Source of the DNA: Neobacillus niacini NBRC 15566
GTDB taxonomy: Bacteria; Bacillota; Bacilli; Bacillales; Cytobacillaceae
Reading direction: 5' to 3'
Assembly: GCF_001591505.1 (NCBI RefSeq)
Contig: NZ_BCVA01000002.1
Coordinates: forward strand, 124,001-188,000
DNA length: 64,000 nucleotides
Below are positions 9,165 through 18,596 of this stretch, in pieces (positions within the stretch are counted from its first letter, which is position 1; every line of letters starts with the position of its first letter). A program made the translations under genes and the position numbers. The notes beneath the pieces are model-generated. The model was not told the origin of the DNA. It made no database searches and worked only from the letters and a program-made list of their open reading frames with translations.

Positions 9165-9226
9165 TTTGACTTTGACTATATTTGACCTTGTGTAATTAGT
9201 ATACTTTGACCTTTTTTGACTTTCAA
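9165..9226 (-). promoter_or_regulatory. clpE promoter with two CtsR operators
   Basis: On the minus strand: -35 TTGAAA (9226-9221), 17-base spacer, -10 TATACT (9203-9198). One CtsR site AGTCAAA-AAA-GGTCAAA (9221-9205) fills the spacer; a second, GGTCAAA-TAT-AGTCAAA (9187-9171), lies just after the start site and is followed by an extra TCAAA half site (to 9165). Both match the CtsR heptad-repeat consensus with a 3-base gap. Confidence 0.93.
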
Positions 9227-9333
9227 GAGTTTTGCTTATGGTAATATTTTCTACTAACAAATTAAGCCAATTTATAAAAAGCTCGTCTTTGTTTGTCCTA
9301 TTGCTCATATAGTGTATTTGAGGGGGAGATGAG

Positions 9334-10368
9334 GTGAAAAGGAATTGGTCAGCAGCATTTCAAATCGCTGCCGTGTACGTTGGTACTGTAGTTGGGGCGG
9401 GATTTGCTACAGGAAGAGAAATCGTTGAGTTTTTCTCTCGGTTTGGTTTCATTGGCTTTCTGGGTATTTTATTGAGCGGCTACCTCCTTATCGTGTTAGG
9501 ATCAAAGTTAATGAGAATTGCTGCTCGAATTAACGCAGTATCGTATCAAGAGTTTAATATACACCTGTTTGGGAAATGGGCAGGCAGGGGTATTAATATA
9601 ATTATGCTTTTTATGCTACTTGGAGTGAGTGCAGTGATGCTGGCTGGTGCCGGAGCAGTGTTTGAGGAGCAGCTAGGACTATCGAAGAATTTAGGGGTTT
9701 ATATAACGATAATATTATCCTTTATTGTCATGCTGGTTGGCACAAAGGGGTTATTTGCTGTCAATTCGTTTGTAGTTCCCATTATGGTCTGTTTCAGTCT
9801 TATGTTAATGTCACTGTCTGTTAAGCAGCCCGATTTTGTTAATCATTTATTATTGGTACCACATACGGAGGATGGCTGGAAAAGTATATTAGCACCGTTT
9901 TCTTATACAGCATTAAACCTGGCATTAGCACAAGCTGTGCTTGTTCCAATTGCAAATGAAATTAAGGATGATTGGACAATAAAGTGGGGAGGTATTTTAG
10001 GAGGGGCGGCTTTAACTCTTATCTTAATATCCAGCCACTTTACCTTGATCATGCTCCCAAATTTTGAGCTTTATGAGATACCGATGGCCATAATTATGAA
10101 GCAAATTGCGCCTTTTTTTTATTGGATATTTGTCCTTGTTATTTATGGAGAAATCTTTACATCAGTCATTGGAAATGTTTTTGGATTGGACCGTCAGTTA
10201 AAGCAGTTTGTTCAAGTTCCTACATTCCTTACAATTTCAGCCATTTTCTTCGTTTCATATATGATCAGTCTTATTGACTATAGCAAGCTGCTGTCTAATC
10301 TTTATCCAATGTTTGGCTATATTAGTCTAATCTTTTTTATACTTCTATGGAGGAAGCCTCTGAAATGA
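9334..10368 (+). CDS. ykvI: YkvI-family membrane transporter-like protein
   Basis: A 344-residue integral membrane protein with about 10 hydrophobic segments. The start MKRNWSAAFQIAAVYVGTVV and GAGFATGREIVEFF are typical of YkvI, a conserved Bacillus membrane protein distantly related to amino-acid/sodium symporters (LeuT-like first helix with an unwound GAGFATG turn). Substrate unknown. GTG start at 9334 with GGGGGAG upstream. It diverges from clpE, with about 100 bases between the CtsR sites and its start, and converges with a CPBP protease gene over a shared hairpin. Confidence 0.8.
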   Translation: MKRNWSAAFQIAAVYVGTVVGAGFATGREIVEFFSRFGFIGFLGILLSGYLLIVLGSKLMRIAARINAVSYQEFNIHLFGKWAGRGINIIMLFMLLGVSAVMLAGAGAVFEEQLGLSKNLGVYITIILSFIVMLVGTKGLFAVNSFVVPIMVCFSLMLMSLSVKQPDFVNHLLLVPHTEDGWKSILAPFSYTALNLALAQAVLVPIANEIKDDWTIKWGGILGGAALTLILISSHFTLIMLPNFELYEIPMAIIMKQIAPFFYWIFVLVIYGEIFTSVIGNVFGLDRQLKQFVQVPTFLTISAIFFVSYMISLIDYSKLLSNLYPMFGYISLIFFILLWRKPLK

Positions 10369-10370
10369 TA

Positions 10371-10419
10371 AAAATAGGAAAAGCATTGTCGTTATTTTGA
10401 CAAGTGCTTTTCCTATTTT
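10371..10419. terminator. Long hairpin terminator between ykvI and the CPBP gene
   Basis: Extended stem AAAATAGGAAAAGCA...TTGTC / GACAA...TGCTTTTCCTATTTT. The A and T arms let it work in both directions. It overlaps the stop codon of the minus-strand gene. Confidence 0.8.
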
Positions 10420-11024
10420 AACGGCATAATAATAAAGATCATGATGTCAAAGACAATATGTGAAACAATAACTAGAGGCATACTTTTCTTCCATAGATAT
10501 AGTGCACCCCACATAAGACCAGAAAGGAATGCAGCAAGCATTAGGATTATCGTTCCCGAGTAAATATGAACCGAAGCATAAAGCAGAGCAGCAATTAAAA
10601 TACTCTTTAATGGACCAAAATAGCGAAGTAATCTTTTTTGAACAAATCCACGCCAAAAGAGTTCTTCTCCAGGTGCTGCTACTAAAATGAGTGCCAGGTA
10701 TTGCCAAAATAATGCAGGGGCAAACCAGCGGTAGAGTTTCTTAATACTATTTTCAAAAGGCAGATTTAGCAGGTCAAAGGCTTGTACTCCCAGCCAAAAT
10801 AAGAAATAGAGAATTAGTCCCGATATTGTACCGATGGTGATATATTTAAAAAATGACGCTTCATCCTCGACAGCTTCTTGAAACATAGCGTATGTAATCA
10901 ATATAAGTAGTGAACCGGTAAAGATGTACCAGAATATGGCTCGGTCATAAAAGGTGAAATACATAAGAGCATGAGCAATGATTAACCCAAAGATTAACCG
11001 AAGATCAAAAAAGCTATTTTTCAC
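10413..11024 (-). CDS. CPBP (Abi/CAAX) family intramembrane protease
   Basis: A 203-residue membrane protein with six or more hydrophobic helices. It carries the three CPBP motifs: EELFWRGF (EExxxR), SVHIY and a terminal SHIVFD histidine motif. These glutamic-type intramembrane proteases act in the cytoplasmic membrane in prenyl-protein processing, bacteriocin self-immunity or anti-sigma cleavage; the substrate here is unknown. GTG start with AAAGGAGG upstream. No bacteriocin-like or anti-sigma gene adjoins it, so the role is open. Confidence 0.85.
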   Translation of the reverse strand: MKNSFFDLRLIFGLIIAHALMYFTFYDRAIFWYIFTGSLLILITYAMFQEAVEDEASFFKYITIGTISGLILYFLFWLGVQAFDLLNLPFENSIKKLYRWFAPALFWQYLALILVAAPGEELFWRGFVQKRLLRYFGPLKSILIAALLYASVHIYSGTIILMLAAFLSGLMWGALYLWKKSMPLVIVSHIVFDIMIFIIMPLK

Positions 11025-11174
11025 TTACTATTACCTCCTTTCTAACAATAAAATTTATTTTAACAAAAAAAATTTATGAAAGGAAATGTTTACATCACAC
11101 TTTTGTTCGAATCCAATAAATAAGAATAAAAAAATTGCAAAAAATATGAAGGTCAAAGGAAAGGAGGAACAACA

Positions 11175-11294
11175 ATGAGCAAATCCCAAAGCCAGCAAGA
11201 GCGAGAATGGACAGTTCGCAAACAAGACCAAAATCCACACGGAAAAGTGAAATCCAAAGATCAACTGTTAAAAGAAGCTGGACGAGAAAAATAA
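11175..11294 (+). CDS. Small conserved protein, 39 aa (DUF6254-like)
   Basis: A 39-residue, highly charged protein starting MSKSQSQQEREWTVRKQDQN and containing NPHGKVKSKDQLL. It has a strong RBS (AAGGAGGAACAAC-ATG). I associate it with the short Bacillaceae DUF6254 family, function unknown. The PHGKVK-type linker and high Gln/Lys content suggest a small soluble, perhaps spore-related, protein. A hairpin that serves mainly the opposite strand follows. Confidence 0.7.
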   Translation: MSKSQSQQEREWTVRKQDQNPHGKVKSKDQLLKEAGREK

Positions 11295-11297
11295 TAA

Positions 11298-11322
11298 CTA
11301 AAAAGGCAGCCTTTGGCTGCCT
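11298..11322 (-). terminator. Terminator of ykvS
   Basis: 8-bp stem AGGCAGCC / GGCTGCCT with a three-base loop. The A-run on the left becomes the T-run for minus-strand transcripts. It may also stop the short plus-strand gene before it, though no plus-strand T-run follows. Confidence 0.8.
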
Positions 11323-11341
11323 AATCTACCAAGCTATTAAA

Positions 11342-11530
11342 TTAATAAGCGCTTTCTTTTACAATCTTATAATTTTTATGATTCACAACAGTCCGCTGAT
11401 CCAATTCTAGATCACGATAATTATCCATGAGTGTTAGGTCGACTATTACAGAGTTTTCATTGACCTTTTCTACAATACCTTTTAATCCGCCTCGAAATTC
11501 AATGACATTACCTACTTCTGCTTTTTTCAA
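11342..11530 (-). CDS. ykvS: YkvS-like small protein (DUF2187)
   Basis: A 62-residue protein, MKKAEVGNVIEFRGGLKGIV..., with the KOW-like beta-barrel pattern of the DUF2187/YkvS family. Function is not known; it may be a small nucleic-acid or protein binding barrel. TTG start with AAAGGAGAGA upstream. It is convergent with the 39-residue gene and divergent from the 64-residue gene upstream of glpK. Confidence 0.8.
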   Translation of the reverse strand: MKKAEVGNVIEFRGGLKGIVEKVNENSVIVDLTLMDNYRDLELDQRTVVNHKNYKIVKESAY

Positions 11531-11619
11531 TTAGTCTCTCTCCTTTACCTGACAATCTATATATATATTCATTTAAGTAACAGTTTGCACTACTTTGTAT
11601 GTTTCGTAAAGGCTTTTTT

Positions 11620-11673
11620 TTGACAATTTTGTTAATTACTTATAAAAATTATAAAAAAATGCAATCGTTTACA
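11620..11673 (+). promoter_or_regulatory. Promoter with cre-like site upstream of the glpK unit
   Basis: TTGACA at 11620-11625 with A/T-rich -10 candidates (TATAAA after 15 bases or TAAAAA after 17). Just downstream, ATGCAATCGTTTACA (11659-11673) fits the CcpA cre consensus WTGNAANCGNWNNCW at every fixed position, placed to act as a roadblock or repressor site. The next gene is a 64-residue orphan, then glpK with no terminator between. Confidence 0.5.
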
Positions 11674-11763
11674 TTTAAAGAAGAAATTTTTATAGAAGAT
11701 CATACAAATATTGACTATGATCATGCTCCTTACTATAAAATGGTATTAAAGGTGGTGCCGTTT

Positions 11764-11958
11764 ATGAACGAACAGTTTGTACAAGAAATCTTGGAAAAAT
11801 TAAAAAAAGGTGAGCTATCAGAGTTCTATGTTAAGAAAGAAGAATTTATGGATTTTCGTCAAGTTCTTGTCAAAAGAGATGACTTTAAACATTTTCGAGG
11901 TATAGGTCAGCGAGGTGGAGATGTGTTATATCATTACCTGCAGGAACCTAGAAGTTAA
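11764..11958 (+). CDS. Conserved small protein upstream of glpK, 64 aa
   Basis: Starting at the ATG at 11764, which has AAAGGTGG nine bases upstream, it encodes a 64-residue protein (MNEQFVQEILEKLKKGELSE...) ending in FRGIGQRGGDVLYHYLQEPRS-like residues. The open frame reaches back to 11599, but that extension covers the promoter and cre-like site and has no RBS. I recall similar short Bacillaceae proteins carrying a doubtful abortive-infection label; nothing here supports that role. It lies 68 bases before glpK and is probably co-transcribed. Confidence 0.65.
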   Translation: MNEQFVQEILEKLKKGELSEFYVKKEEFMDFRQVLVKRDDFKHFRGIGQRGGDVLYHYLQEPRS

Positions 11959-11987
11959 GAAGAAAGTGTACCTAGTAAAAGTATTAG

Positions 11988-13517
<1,530 letters not shown>

Positions 13518-13841
13518 CCTTAAATAAGATAATTTTTGCAGAGAAGTTTTAGGTTACGTTCTATTATTTTTATGGCTAATTTGTGAACTTTTAAAAAAAA
13601 ACGATTTGTCGATTTTTTAATGCGCTTACAAAAAGTATTATAGGTTGTCTCAAGTGTTTGAACATGTTATTCTAGCAAATGTATGAAATTCTAATAATAA
13701 AATGAGGCTCGCAAGCATACATACTTCATTTCCTTTTGGAGAAACTATAACAATTAGCTCAGTTTTTTTATCTGACTATAAGCTGTTAGATATGCGATAG
13801 CCAGCATCATTTTACATTAATGAGAAGGAGTTTGATTTAAC
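13518..13841 (+). other. Non-coding region between glpK and ptsH
   Basis: 324 A/T-rich bases without a credible gene. A weak stem (ACGA-TTTG-TCG then T-run, near 13601-13618) could end glpK. TTGAAC near 13658 and several TATGAA/TATAA-like words could form a ptsHI promoter, but none stands out. The ptsH RBS GAAGGAG is at its right end. No cre or antiterminator (RAT) element was seen. Confidence 0.4.
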
Positions 13842-14108
13842 ATGGCAGAAAAACAATTTAAAGTAACAGCTGATACAGGGATTCATGCTAGACCAGCAAC
13901 ATTACTTGTGCAAACTGCAAGCAAATTTGATTCTGAAATCAATTTAGAATATAAGGGTAAAAAAGTTAACTTAAAATCGATTATGGGTGTTATGTCTTTA
14001 GGAATTGGACAAGGTGCAGATATTGCTATCAGTGCAGAAGGCAGTGACAGTGAGGAAGCTCTAAGAAGCCTTGAAGAATTATTGAAAAAAGAAGGATTGG
14101 CTGAGTAA
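13842..14108 (+). CDS. ptsH: Phosphocarrier protein HPr
   Basis: An 88-residue HPr. Catalytic His15 lies in TGIHARPAT and the HPr-kinase regulatory Ser46 in [11 protein letters not shown], both at canonical positions. It relays phosphate from EI to sugar permeases; as P-Ser-HPr it is the corepressor of CcpA, and as P-His-HPr it activates glycerol kinase. RBS AGAAGGAG. The stop overlaps the ptsI ATG (TAATG). In contrast with B. subtilis, no ptsG precedes it; glpK does. Confidence 0.97.
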   Translation: MAEKQFKVTADTGIHARPATLLVQTASKFDSEINLEYKGKKVNLKSIMGVMSLGIGQGADIAISAEGSDSEEALRSLEELLKKEGLAE

Positions 14109-15820
14109 TGGCATTTTTACAGGGAATTGCTGCTTCCAATGGCATTGCCATTGCAAAAGCATATCGGTTAGTAGAACCAAATTTATCATTTGAAAATAAG
14201 ACCATTGAAGATACGACTTCAGAGGTAGCTCGTTTTCAAGCGGCAATAGAGAAATCTAAAGCAGAACTTGAGGCTATTCGTGATCGCGCCCAGGTTGAAC
14301 TTGGTGCGGATAAAGCAGCTATCTTTGAGGCACATTTACTTGTCCTCACGGATCCAGAATTAAACGGACCGATTGAAGATAAAATTAAGACGGAAAAAGT
14401 AAATGCGGAAGCCGCATTGAAAGATACTGCTGACATGTTTGTTATGATGTTTGAACAAATGGACAATGAGTATATGAAGGAACGTGCTGCGGATATCCGA
14501 GATGTAACAAAACGCGTCCTTTCACATTTACTAGGTGTGCAACTGGTAAATCCAAGCATGATTGCAGAAGAAGTAATCATTGTTGCTGAGGATTTAACTC
14601 CTTCTGATACTGCTCAATTAAACAGACAGTATGTGCTAGGATTTACTACTGATATTGGCGGACGCACTTCACATTCTGCGATTATGGCTCGTTCGATGGA
14701 GATACCTGCTGTTGTAGGGACAAAAACCGCTACTGAAGAAATCAACAATGGTGATTTGGTCATTGTCGATGGTCTAAAAGGTGAAGTACATATTAACCCG
14801 ACTCCAGAACTCGTGGCAGAATACCGCAAAATCCATGAGCAATTTGAAGCTCAAAAGATAGAGTGGGCAAAGCTTGTTAATGAGAAAACGGTATCAGCTG
14901 ACGACCATCATGTTGAATTAGCGGCAAATATCGGAACTCCTAATGATTTAAAGGGTGTTATCGCAAATGGTGGGGAAGGTGTAGGGTTATACCGAACTGA
15001 GTTCCTATACATGGGTAGAGACCAGCTTCCTACGGAAGAAGAACAATTTGACGCTTATAAAGCAGTCTTAGAAGGTATGAATGGGAAACCAGTTGTTGTT
15101 CGAACTTTGGACATCGGCGGCGATAAAGAGCTTCCATATCTTCAACTTCCAAAAGAACTTAATCCGTTTTTGGGATTCCGAGCTATTCGTTTATGTTTAG
15201 AGGAGCAAGATATTTTCCGTACTCAGCTTAGAGCGCTTCTTCGTGCCAGCAGCTATGGAAACTTAAAAATTATGTTCCCAATGATTGCAACTCTAGATGA
15301 ATTCCGTGAAGCAAAAGCGATTCTTGAAGAGGAAAAGCAAAAGCTTATTGCTGCAGGACAAACAGTTTCAGAAAGAATTGAACTGGGAATCATGGTTGAA
15401 ATTCCATCGACTGCCGTTTTAGCAGATCAATTTGCTAAAGAGGTTGACTTCTTTAGTATTGGAACAAATGACTTAATCCAATATACAATGGCAGCAGACC
15501 GAATGAATCAACGTGTGTCTTATCTTTATCAGCCATATAGCCCATCGATTTTACGATTGGTTAAGATGGTTATCGATGCAGCACATGCAGAGGGTAAATG
15601 GGCAGGAATGTGCGGTGAAATGGCTGGGGACGAAACAGCGATACCACTTCTTCTTGGTCTTGGATTAGACGAATTTTCAATGAGTGCTACGTCAATTTTA
15701 AAAGCACGTTCACAAATTAAAAAGTTGAACAAATCCGAAATGGAGAGCCTGGCTAATCAAGTCTTAAATATGCAGACAACCGCTCAAGTAATTGAAGCAG
15801 TTAACAATGCTACAAAATAG
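14108..15820 (+). CDS. ptsI: PTS enzyme I
   Basis: A 570-residue phosphoenolpyruvate-protein phosphotransferase that starts the PTS cascade by phosphorylating HPr. The N-terminal domain carries phosphorylated His189 in [13 protein letters not shown]; the C-terminal PEP-binding barrel has [24 protein letters not shown] and the active-site Cys in [10 protein letters not shown]. It overlaps ptsH by one base, so the two are translationally coupled. A clear terminator follows. Confidence 0.97.
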   Translation: MAFLQGIAASNGIAIAKAYRLVEPNLSFENKTIEDTTSEVARFQAAIEKSKAELEAIRDRAQVELGADKAAIFEAHLLVLTDPELNGPIEDKIKTEKVNAEAALKDTADMFVMMFEQMDNEYMKERAADIRDVTKRVLSHLLGVQLVNPSMIAEEVIIVAEDLTPSDTAQLNRQYVLGFTTDIGGRTSHSAIMARSMEIPAVVGTKTATEEINNGDLVIVDGLKGEVHINPTPELVAEYRKIHEQFEAQKIEWAKLVNEKTVSADDHHVELAANIGTPNDLKGVIANGGEGVGLYRTEFLYMGRDQLPTEEEQFDAYKAVLEGMNGKPVVVRTLDIGGDKELPYLQLPKELNPFLGFRAIRLCLEEQDIFRTQLRALLRASSYGNLKIMFPMIATLDEFREAKAILEEEKQKLIAAGQTVSERIELGIMVEIPSTAVLADQFAKEVDFFSIGTNDLIQYTMAADRMNQRVSYLYQPYSPSILRLVKMVIDAAHAEGKWAGMCGEMAGDETAIPLLLGLGLDEFSMSATSILKARSQIKKLNKSEMESLANQVLNMQTTAQVIEAVNNATK

Positions 15821-15831
15821 AATTGATTTGA

Positions 15832-15861
15832 AAGAGACAGTATAATTCTGTCTCTTTTTTT
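15832..15861 (+). terminator. ptsHI terminator
   Basis: 9-bp stem AAGAGACAG / CTGTCTCTT, seven-base loop, followed by T residues, 12 bases after the ptsI stop. Confidence 0.93.
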
Positions 15862-15932
15862 GTACATGTTTTAGGAATTAGAGGAAATTTTTAGTATAAT
15901 GGGGATAGACAGGTTCAAGGAGGATGAGTCGG

Positions 15933-16718
15933 ATGGATTTGAATTTGAGCGGAAAAACAGCGCTTGTTATGGCTTCCAGTCAGGGCTTAGGATTTGCTAT
16001 TGCAGAACGACTAGTCAAAGAGGGTACAAATGTAATGATCTCTGGTCGAGATGAGGAAAAACTTATAAAGAAGGCTGGAGAGTTAGAATCTATTGGTCTC
16101 GGTAAAGTTGCTTTTCAAAAAGCAGATATAACCGAAACTAAAGATATTAAGAGGCTTGTTTCTAAAACAATTGAGGTATTCGGAAGTCTTCATATTCTTA
16201 TCAATAATGCAGGTGGTCCACCGGCTGGGTCTTTCGAGGATTTAACCGATGAAGATTGGGAAAATGCATTTGAACTAAATTTATTATCCTATATTCGTGC
16301 TATTCGTGAAGCATTACCATACTTAAAAAAGCAAGGCGGTAAGGTTCTTAATATTGCGTCCTCTTCGATAAAGGAACCGATACCTGGATTAATACTCTCC
16401 AACACCTTTCGGACAGGCATTGTAGGACTCTCCAAAACTTTGGCATCAGAATTGGCACCACATAATATTTTAATTAATACAATTGCACCTGGACGAATTG
16501 CAACCGACCGCGTCAGACACTTAGATCAATTTACTGCAGATAAACAGGGGATAGATGTAGAAAGTGTTGAGTTGACCATGAAAGCACAAATTCCGCTAAA
16601 GCGATATGGAACACCTGAGGAATTTGCCAATGTAGCAGTATTCCTCCTTTCCGATGCTAATAGCTATATGACAGGAAGTTCTTTTTTAGTTGATGGGGGT
16701 ATGATTAAATCTATTTAA
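15933..16718 (+). CDS. Atypical short-chain dehydrogenase/reductase
   Basis: A 261-residue Rossmann-fold SDR. The nucleotide motif is ASSQGLG (14-20, a variant of TGxxxGxG), NNAGG is at 91-95, and the Ser triplet SSS is at 143-145. The usual YxxxK is missing: at the expected place (157-161) the sequence reads NTFRT, so both catalytic Tyr and Lys are replaced. A recognised SDR subgroup (putative 3-oxoacyl-ACP reductase type) has this change; activity is uncertain. The start is the ATG at 15933 with AAGGAGG nine bases upstream; the earlier in-frame ATG touches the RBS. A TATAAT at 15895-15900 is the likely -10. Confidence 0.85.
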   Translation: MDLNLSGKTALVMASSQGLGFAIAERLVKEGTNVMISGRDEEKLIKKAGELESIGLGKVAFQKADITETKDIKRLVSKTIEVFGSLHILINNAGGPPAGSFEDLTDEDWENAFELNLLSYIRAIREALPYLKKQGGKVLNIASSSIKEPIPGLILSNTFRTGIVGLSKTLASELAPHNILINTIAPGRIATDRVRHLDQFTADKQGIDVESVELTMKAQIPLKRYGTPEEFANVAVFLLSDANSYMTGSSFLVDGGMIKSI

Positions 16719-16806
16719 CTATCTCATATACTTCCAATAACGACCTCGCTTAACGTTTATTACCAGAAATATTTGGCTAAGGTAAAAACATAAAGGAGTG
16801 TTTATC

Positions 16807-17280
16807 ATGCGGAGAAGTATAAAAATGTTTTTTGTTTTAATAAGTATGATTCTATTAGGCACAACACTAACCGGGTGTGGAATTCCCCTATCAAAGGAAC
16901 TGATTGTCAATCGTTACGCGGATGCCTTGTTAACAAAGAATAATGAACTTCAATTTCGATTTAGAATTAATAACGAGATATTGGATAGACATGAATTATA
17001 TAAAGTCAAAGTTACCATACATGATGATCGTTTGGCTTCGGCGATAGGTAAGCGTGAAATAATATATGGTGAAGAACAAGTTCTCAATGGTGAATATTTG
17101 GAGGTCAAGGGTAAAAGTGAAAAATATATTTTCATGGACCCGCTGCCGTTAAAGAATGACTTACACATACATGAGCTTCAAACAATGATAGAAAAAAATC
17201 AGGCAGTTTCAATCGAGATATATAACAACCAAGAAGTTTTTGGAAGAGTGTACCTAACAAATTTTTCGTCAGAGCTGTGA
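16807..17280 (+). CDS. Putative lipoprotein, 157 aa
   Basis: Function not recognised. Starts at the ATG at 16807 with AAAGGAGTG six bases upstream. The N-terminus has two Arg, a hydrophobic stretch and a lipobox LTGC with Cys24, so the mature protein should be lipid-anchored outside the membrane. The remaining 130 or so residues are mixed charged/hydrophobic beta-like sequence without a known motif. It is a single gene; a terminator follows about 70 bases after the stop. Confidence 0.75.
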   Translation: MRRSIKMFFVLISMILLGTTLTGCGIPLSKELIVNRYADALLTKNNELQFRFRINNEILDRHELYKVKVTIHDDRLASAIGKREIIYGEEQVLNGEYLEVKGKSEKYIFMDPLPLKNDLHIHELQTMIEKNQAVSIEIYNNQEVFGRVYLTNFSSEL

Positions 17281-17350
17281 AAAATGTGTTTATCACTTTT
17301 TTATCTAGGAGAGACTAAAAAGGTGCATAAATTTGGAGATTGAGCACGAT

Positions 17351-17380
17351 AACCGGAAAGTACTTAGTTCCGGTTTTTTT
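17351..17380 (+). terminator. Terminator after the lipoprotein gene
   Basis: 8-bp stem AACCGGAA / TTCCGGTT with a nine-base loop, then a T-run. Confidence 0.9.
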
Positions 17381-17434
17381 GTGTTAAAAATTATATAATT
17401 AAGAAGGAAATTCATAATCGGAGGATTGATCCTA

Positions 17435-18313
17435 TTGTTTACTCCAGAAAATACTATTATTGGTTTCATTGGGACAGGCGTAATGGGAAAAAGTATGGCA
17501 GGACATTTAATGTCTGCTGGTTATCCATTAATTGTTTATTCAAGGACAAAGGAAAAGGCGTTGGAACTGTTAGAAAAAGGTGCAGAGTGGGGGGAAACAC
17601 CACGAGAGGTAGCTCTAAAGGCAAATGTTGTTATTACCATGGTTGGTTATCCCACTGACGTTGAAGAGATTTACTTAGGAAAAGATGGATTGGTAAGTCA
17701 TGCTAAAGCGGGAAGTTACCTCGTTGATATGACAACTTCAGCTCCATCACTGGCAGTAAAAATATTTAAGGCTGCGAAAGAAAGAGGAATACATACCATT
17801 GACGCACCTGTTTCTGGCGGGGATGTAGGAGCAAAGGAAGCGAAGCTGTCTATTATGGTTGGCGGAGAGGAAGCGGACGTGGAGGCCATAAGACCATTGT
17901 TAAATTTGATGGGATCAACTATCGTCTACCAGGGTAAAGCCGGTGCAGGTCAGCACACCAAAATGTGCAACCAAATCGCGATTGCCTCTAATATGATAGG
18001 TGTTTGTGAAGCGATCGTATATGCTGAAAAAGCAGGGTTAAACCCAGAATCCGTTTTAAAAAGTATAACAACTGGCGCTGCAGGAAGCTGGTCATTGAGC
18101 AATCTGGCACCAAGAATGCTTGATGGTAACTTTGAACCCGGGTTTTATATAAAACATTTTATTAAAGATATTAAAATTGCCTTAGATGAAGCAGCGCAAA
18201 TGGACATGAAAGTTCCTGGTTTAGATTTGGCCAAGAAGCTTTATGTCCAACTTGCTGAACTGGGTGAGGAAAATAGTGGAACACAAGCTCTTTATAAATA
18301 TTGGAAGTCCTAA
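17435..18313 (+). CDS. ykwC: YkwC, beta-hydroxyacid dehydrogenase family
   Basis: A 292-residue NAD(P)-dependent dehydrogenase of the 3-hydroxyisobutyrate / 6-phosphogluconate-like family. The dinucleotide motif GFIGTGVMG is near residues 9-17, DAPVSGGDVGA is the substrate motif, and the catalytic lysine region GQHTKMCNQIAIASN is intact. Close to B. subtilis YkwC, whose substrate is not established. The start is the TTG at 17435, ten bases after GGAGG; an in-frame TTG nine bases earlier is too close to the RBS. Single gene. Confidence 0.88.
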   Translation: MFTPENTIIGFIGTGVMGKSMAGHLMSAGYPLIVYSRTKEKALELLEKGAEWGETPREVALKANVVITMVGYPTDVEEIYLGKDGLVSHAKAGSYLVDMTTSAPSLAVKIFKAAKERGIHTIDAPVSGGDVGAKEAKLSIMVGGEEADVEAIRPLLNLMGSTIVYQGKAGAGQHTKMCNQIAIASNMIGVCEAIVYAEKAGLNPESVLKSITTGAAGSWSLSNLAPRMLDGNFEPGFYIKHFIKDIKIALDEAAQMDMKVPGLDLAKKLYVQLAELGEENSGTQALYKYWKS

Positions 18314-18380
18314 CCGGCTTGAATAAATAGCTCTTGATTTCAGAAACTATGATAGAAGCTGAAATAGGAGGAAACTGTTT

Positions 18381-18560
18381 ATGGCAAAGAGAACAAAAAA
18401 GAATGACCCACAGCAAAAAAATAAAAAGGGTTTTGATTCTGCTGTCTTAAATGAAGAATTTGCTCATGAGATGGGGTCAGCAGCAACAAATAAAATTCAT
18501 AAAGATAAAGCGAAAAAAGAAAAAGCACCTAAAAATAATGGTAAATATACAGGTCAATAA
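18381..18560 (+). CDS. Small Lys-rich protein, 59 aa, possibly a gamma-type SASP relative
   Basis: A 59-residue, lysine/asparagine-rich protein (MAKRTKKNDPQQKNKKGFDS...) with RBS AGGAGG nine bases before the ATG. NEEFAHEMGS resembles the TEFASE segment where the germination protease cuts gamma-type small acid-soluble spore proteins, and the composition fits a spore-core protein; this is an inference from one short motif. A perfect 16-bp hairpin ends the gene. Confidence 0.55.
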   Translation: MAKRTKKNDPQQKNKKGFDSAVLNEEFAHEMGSAATNKIHKDKAKKEKAPKNNGKYTGQ

Positions 18561-18561
18561 T

Positions 18562-18596
18562 AAAATTACCCTCACTGCAGCAGTGAGGGTAATTTT
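18562..18596. terminator. Bidirectional terminator with a 16-bp perfect stem
   Basis: AAAATTACCCTCACTG and its exact reverse complement around a three-base loop. It serves both the small plus-strand gene and patA on the minus strand. Confidence 0.92.

Noticed and set aside
11599..11763. N-terminal extension of the 64-residue protein
   Set aside because: No RBS at the early ATG, and the stretch holds the promoter-like TTGACA and the cre-like site; start at 11764 is far better supported.
18320..18354. SigG promoter for the 59-residue gene
   Set aside because: TGAATA and TATGATA are both present, but the spacing of 22 bases is too long for SigG.
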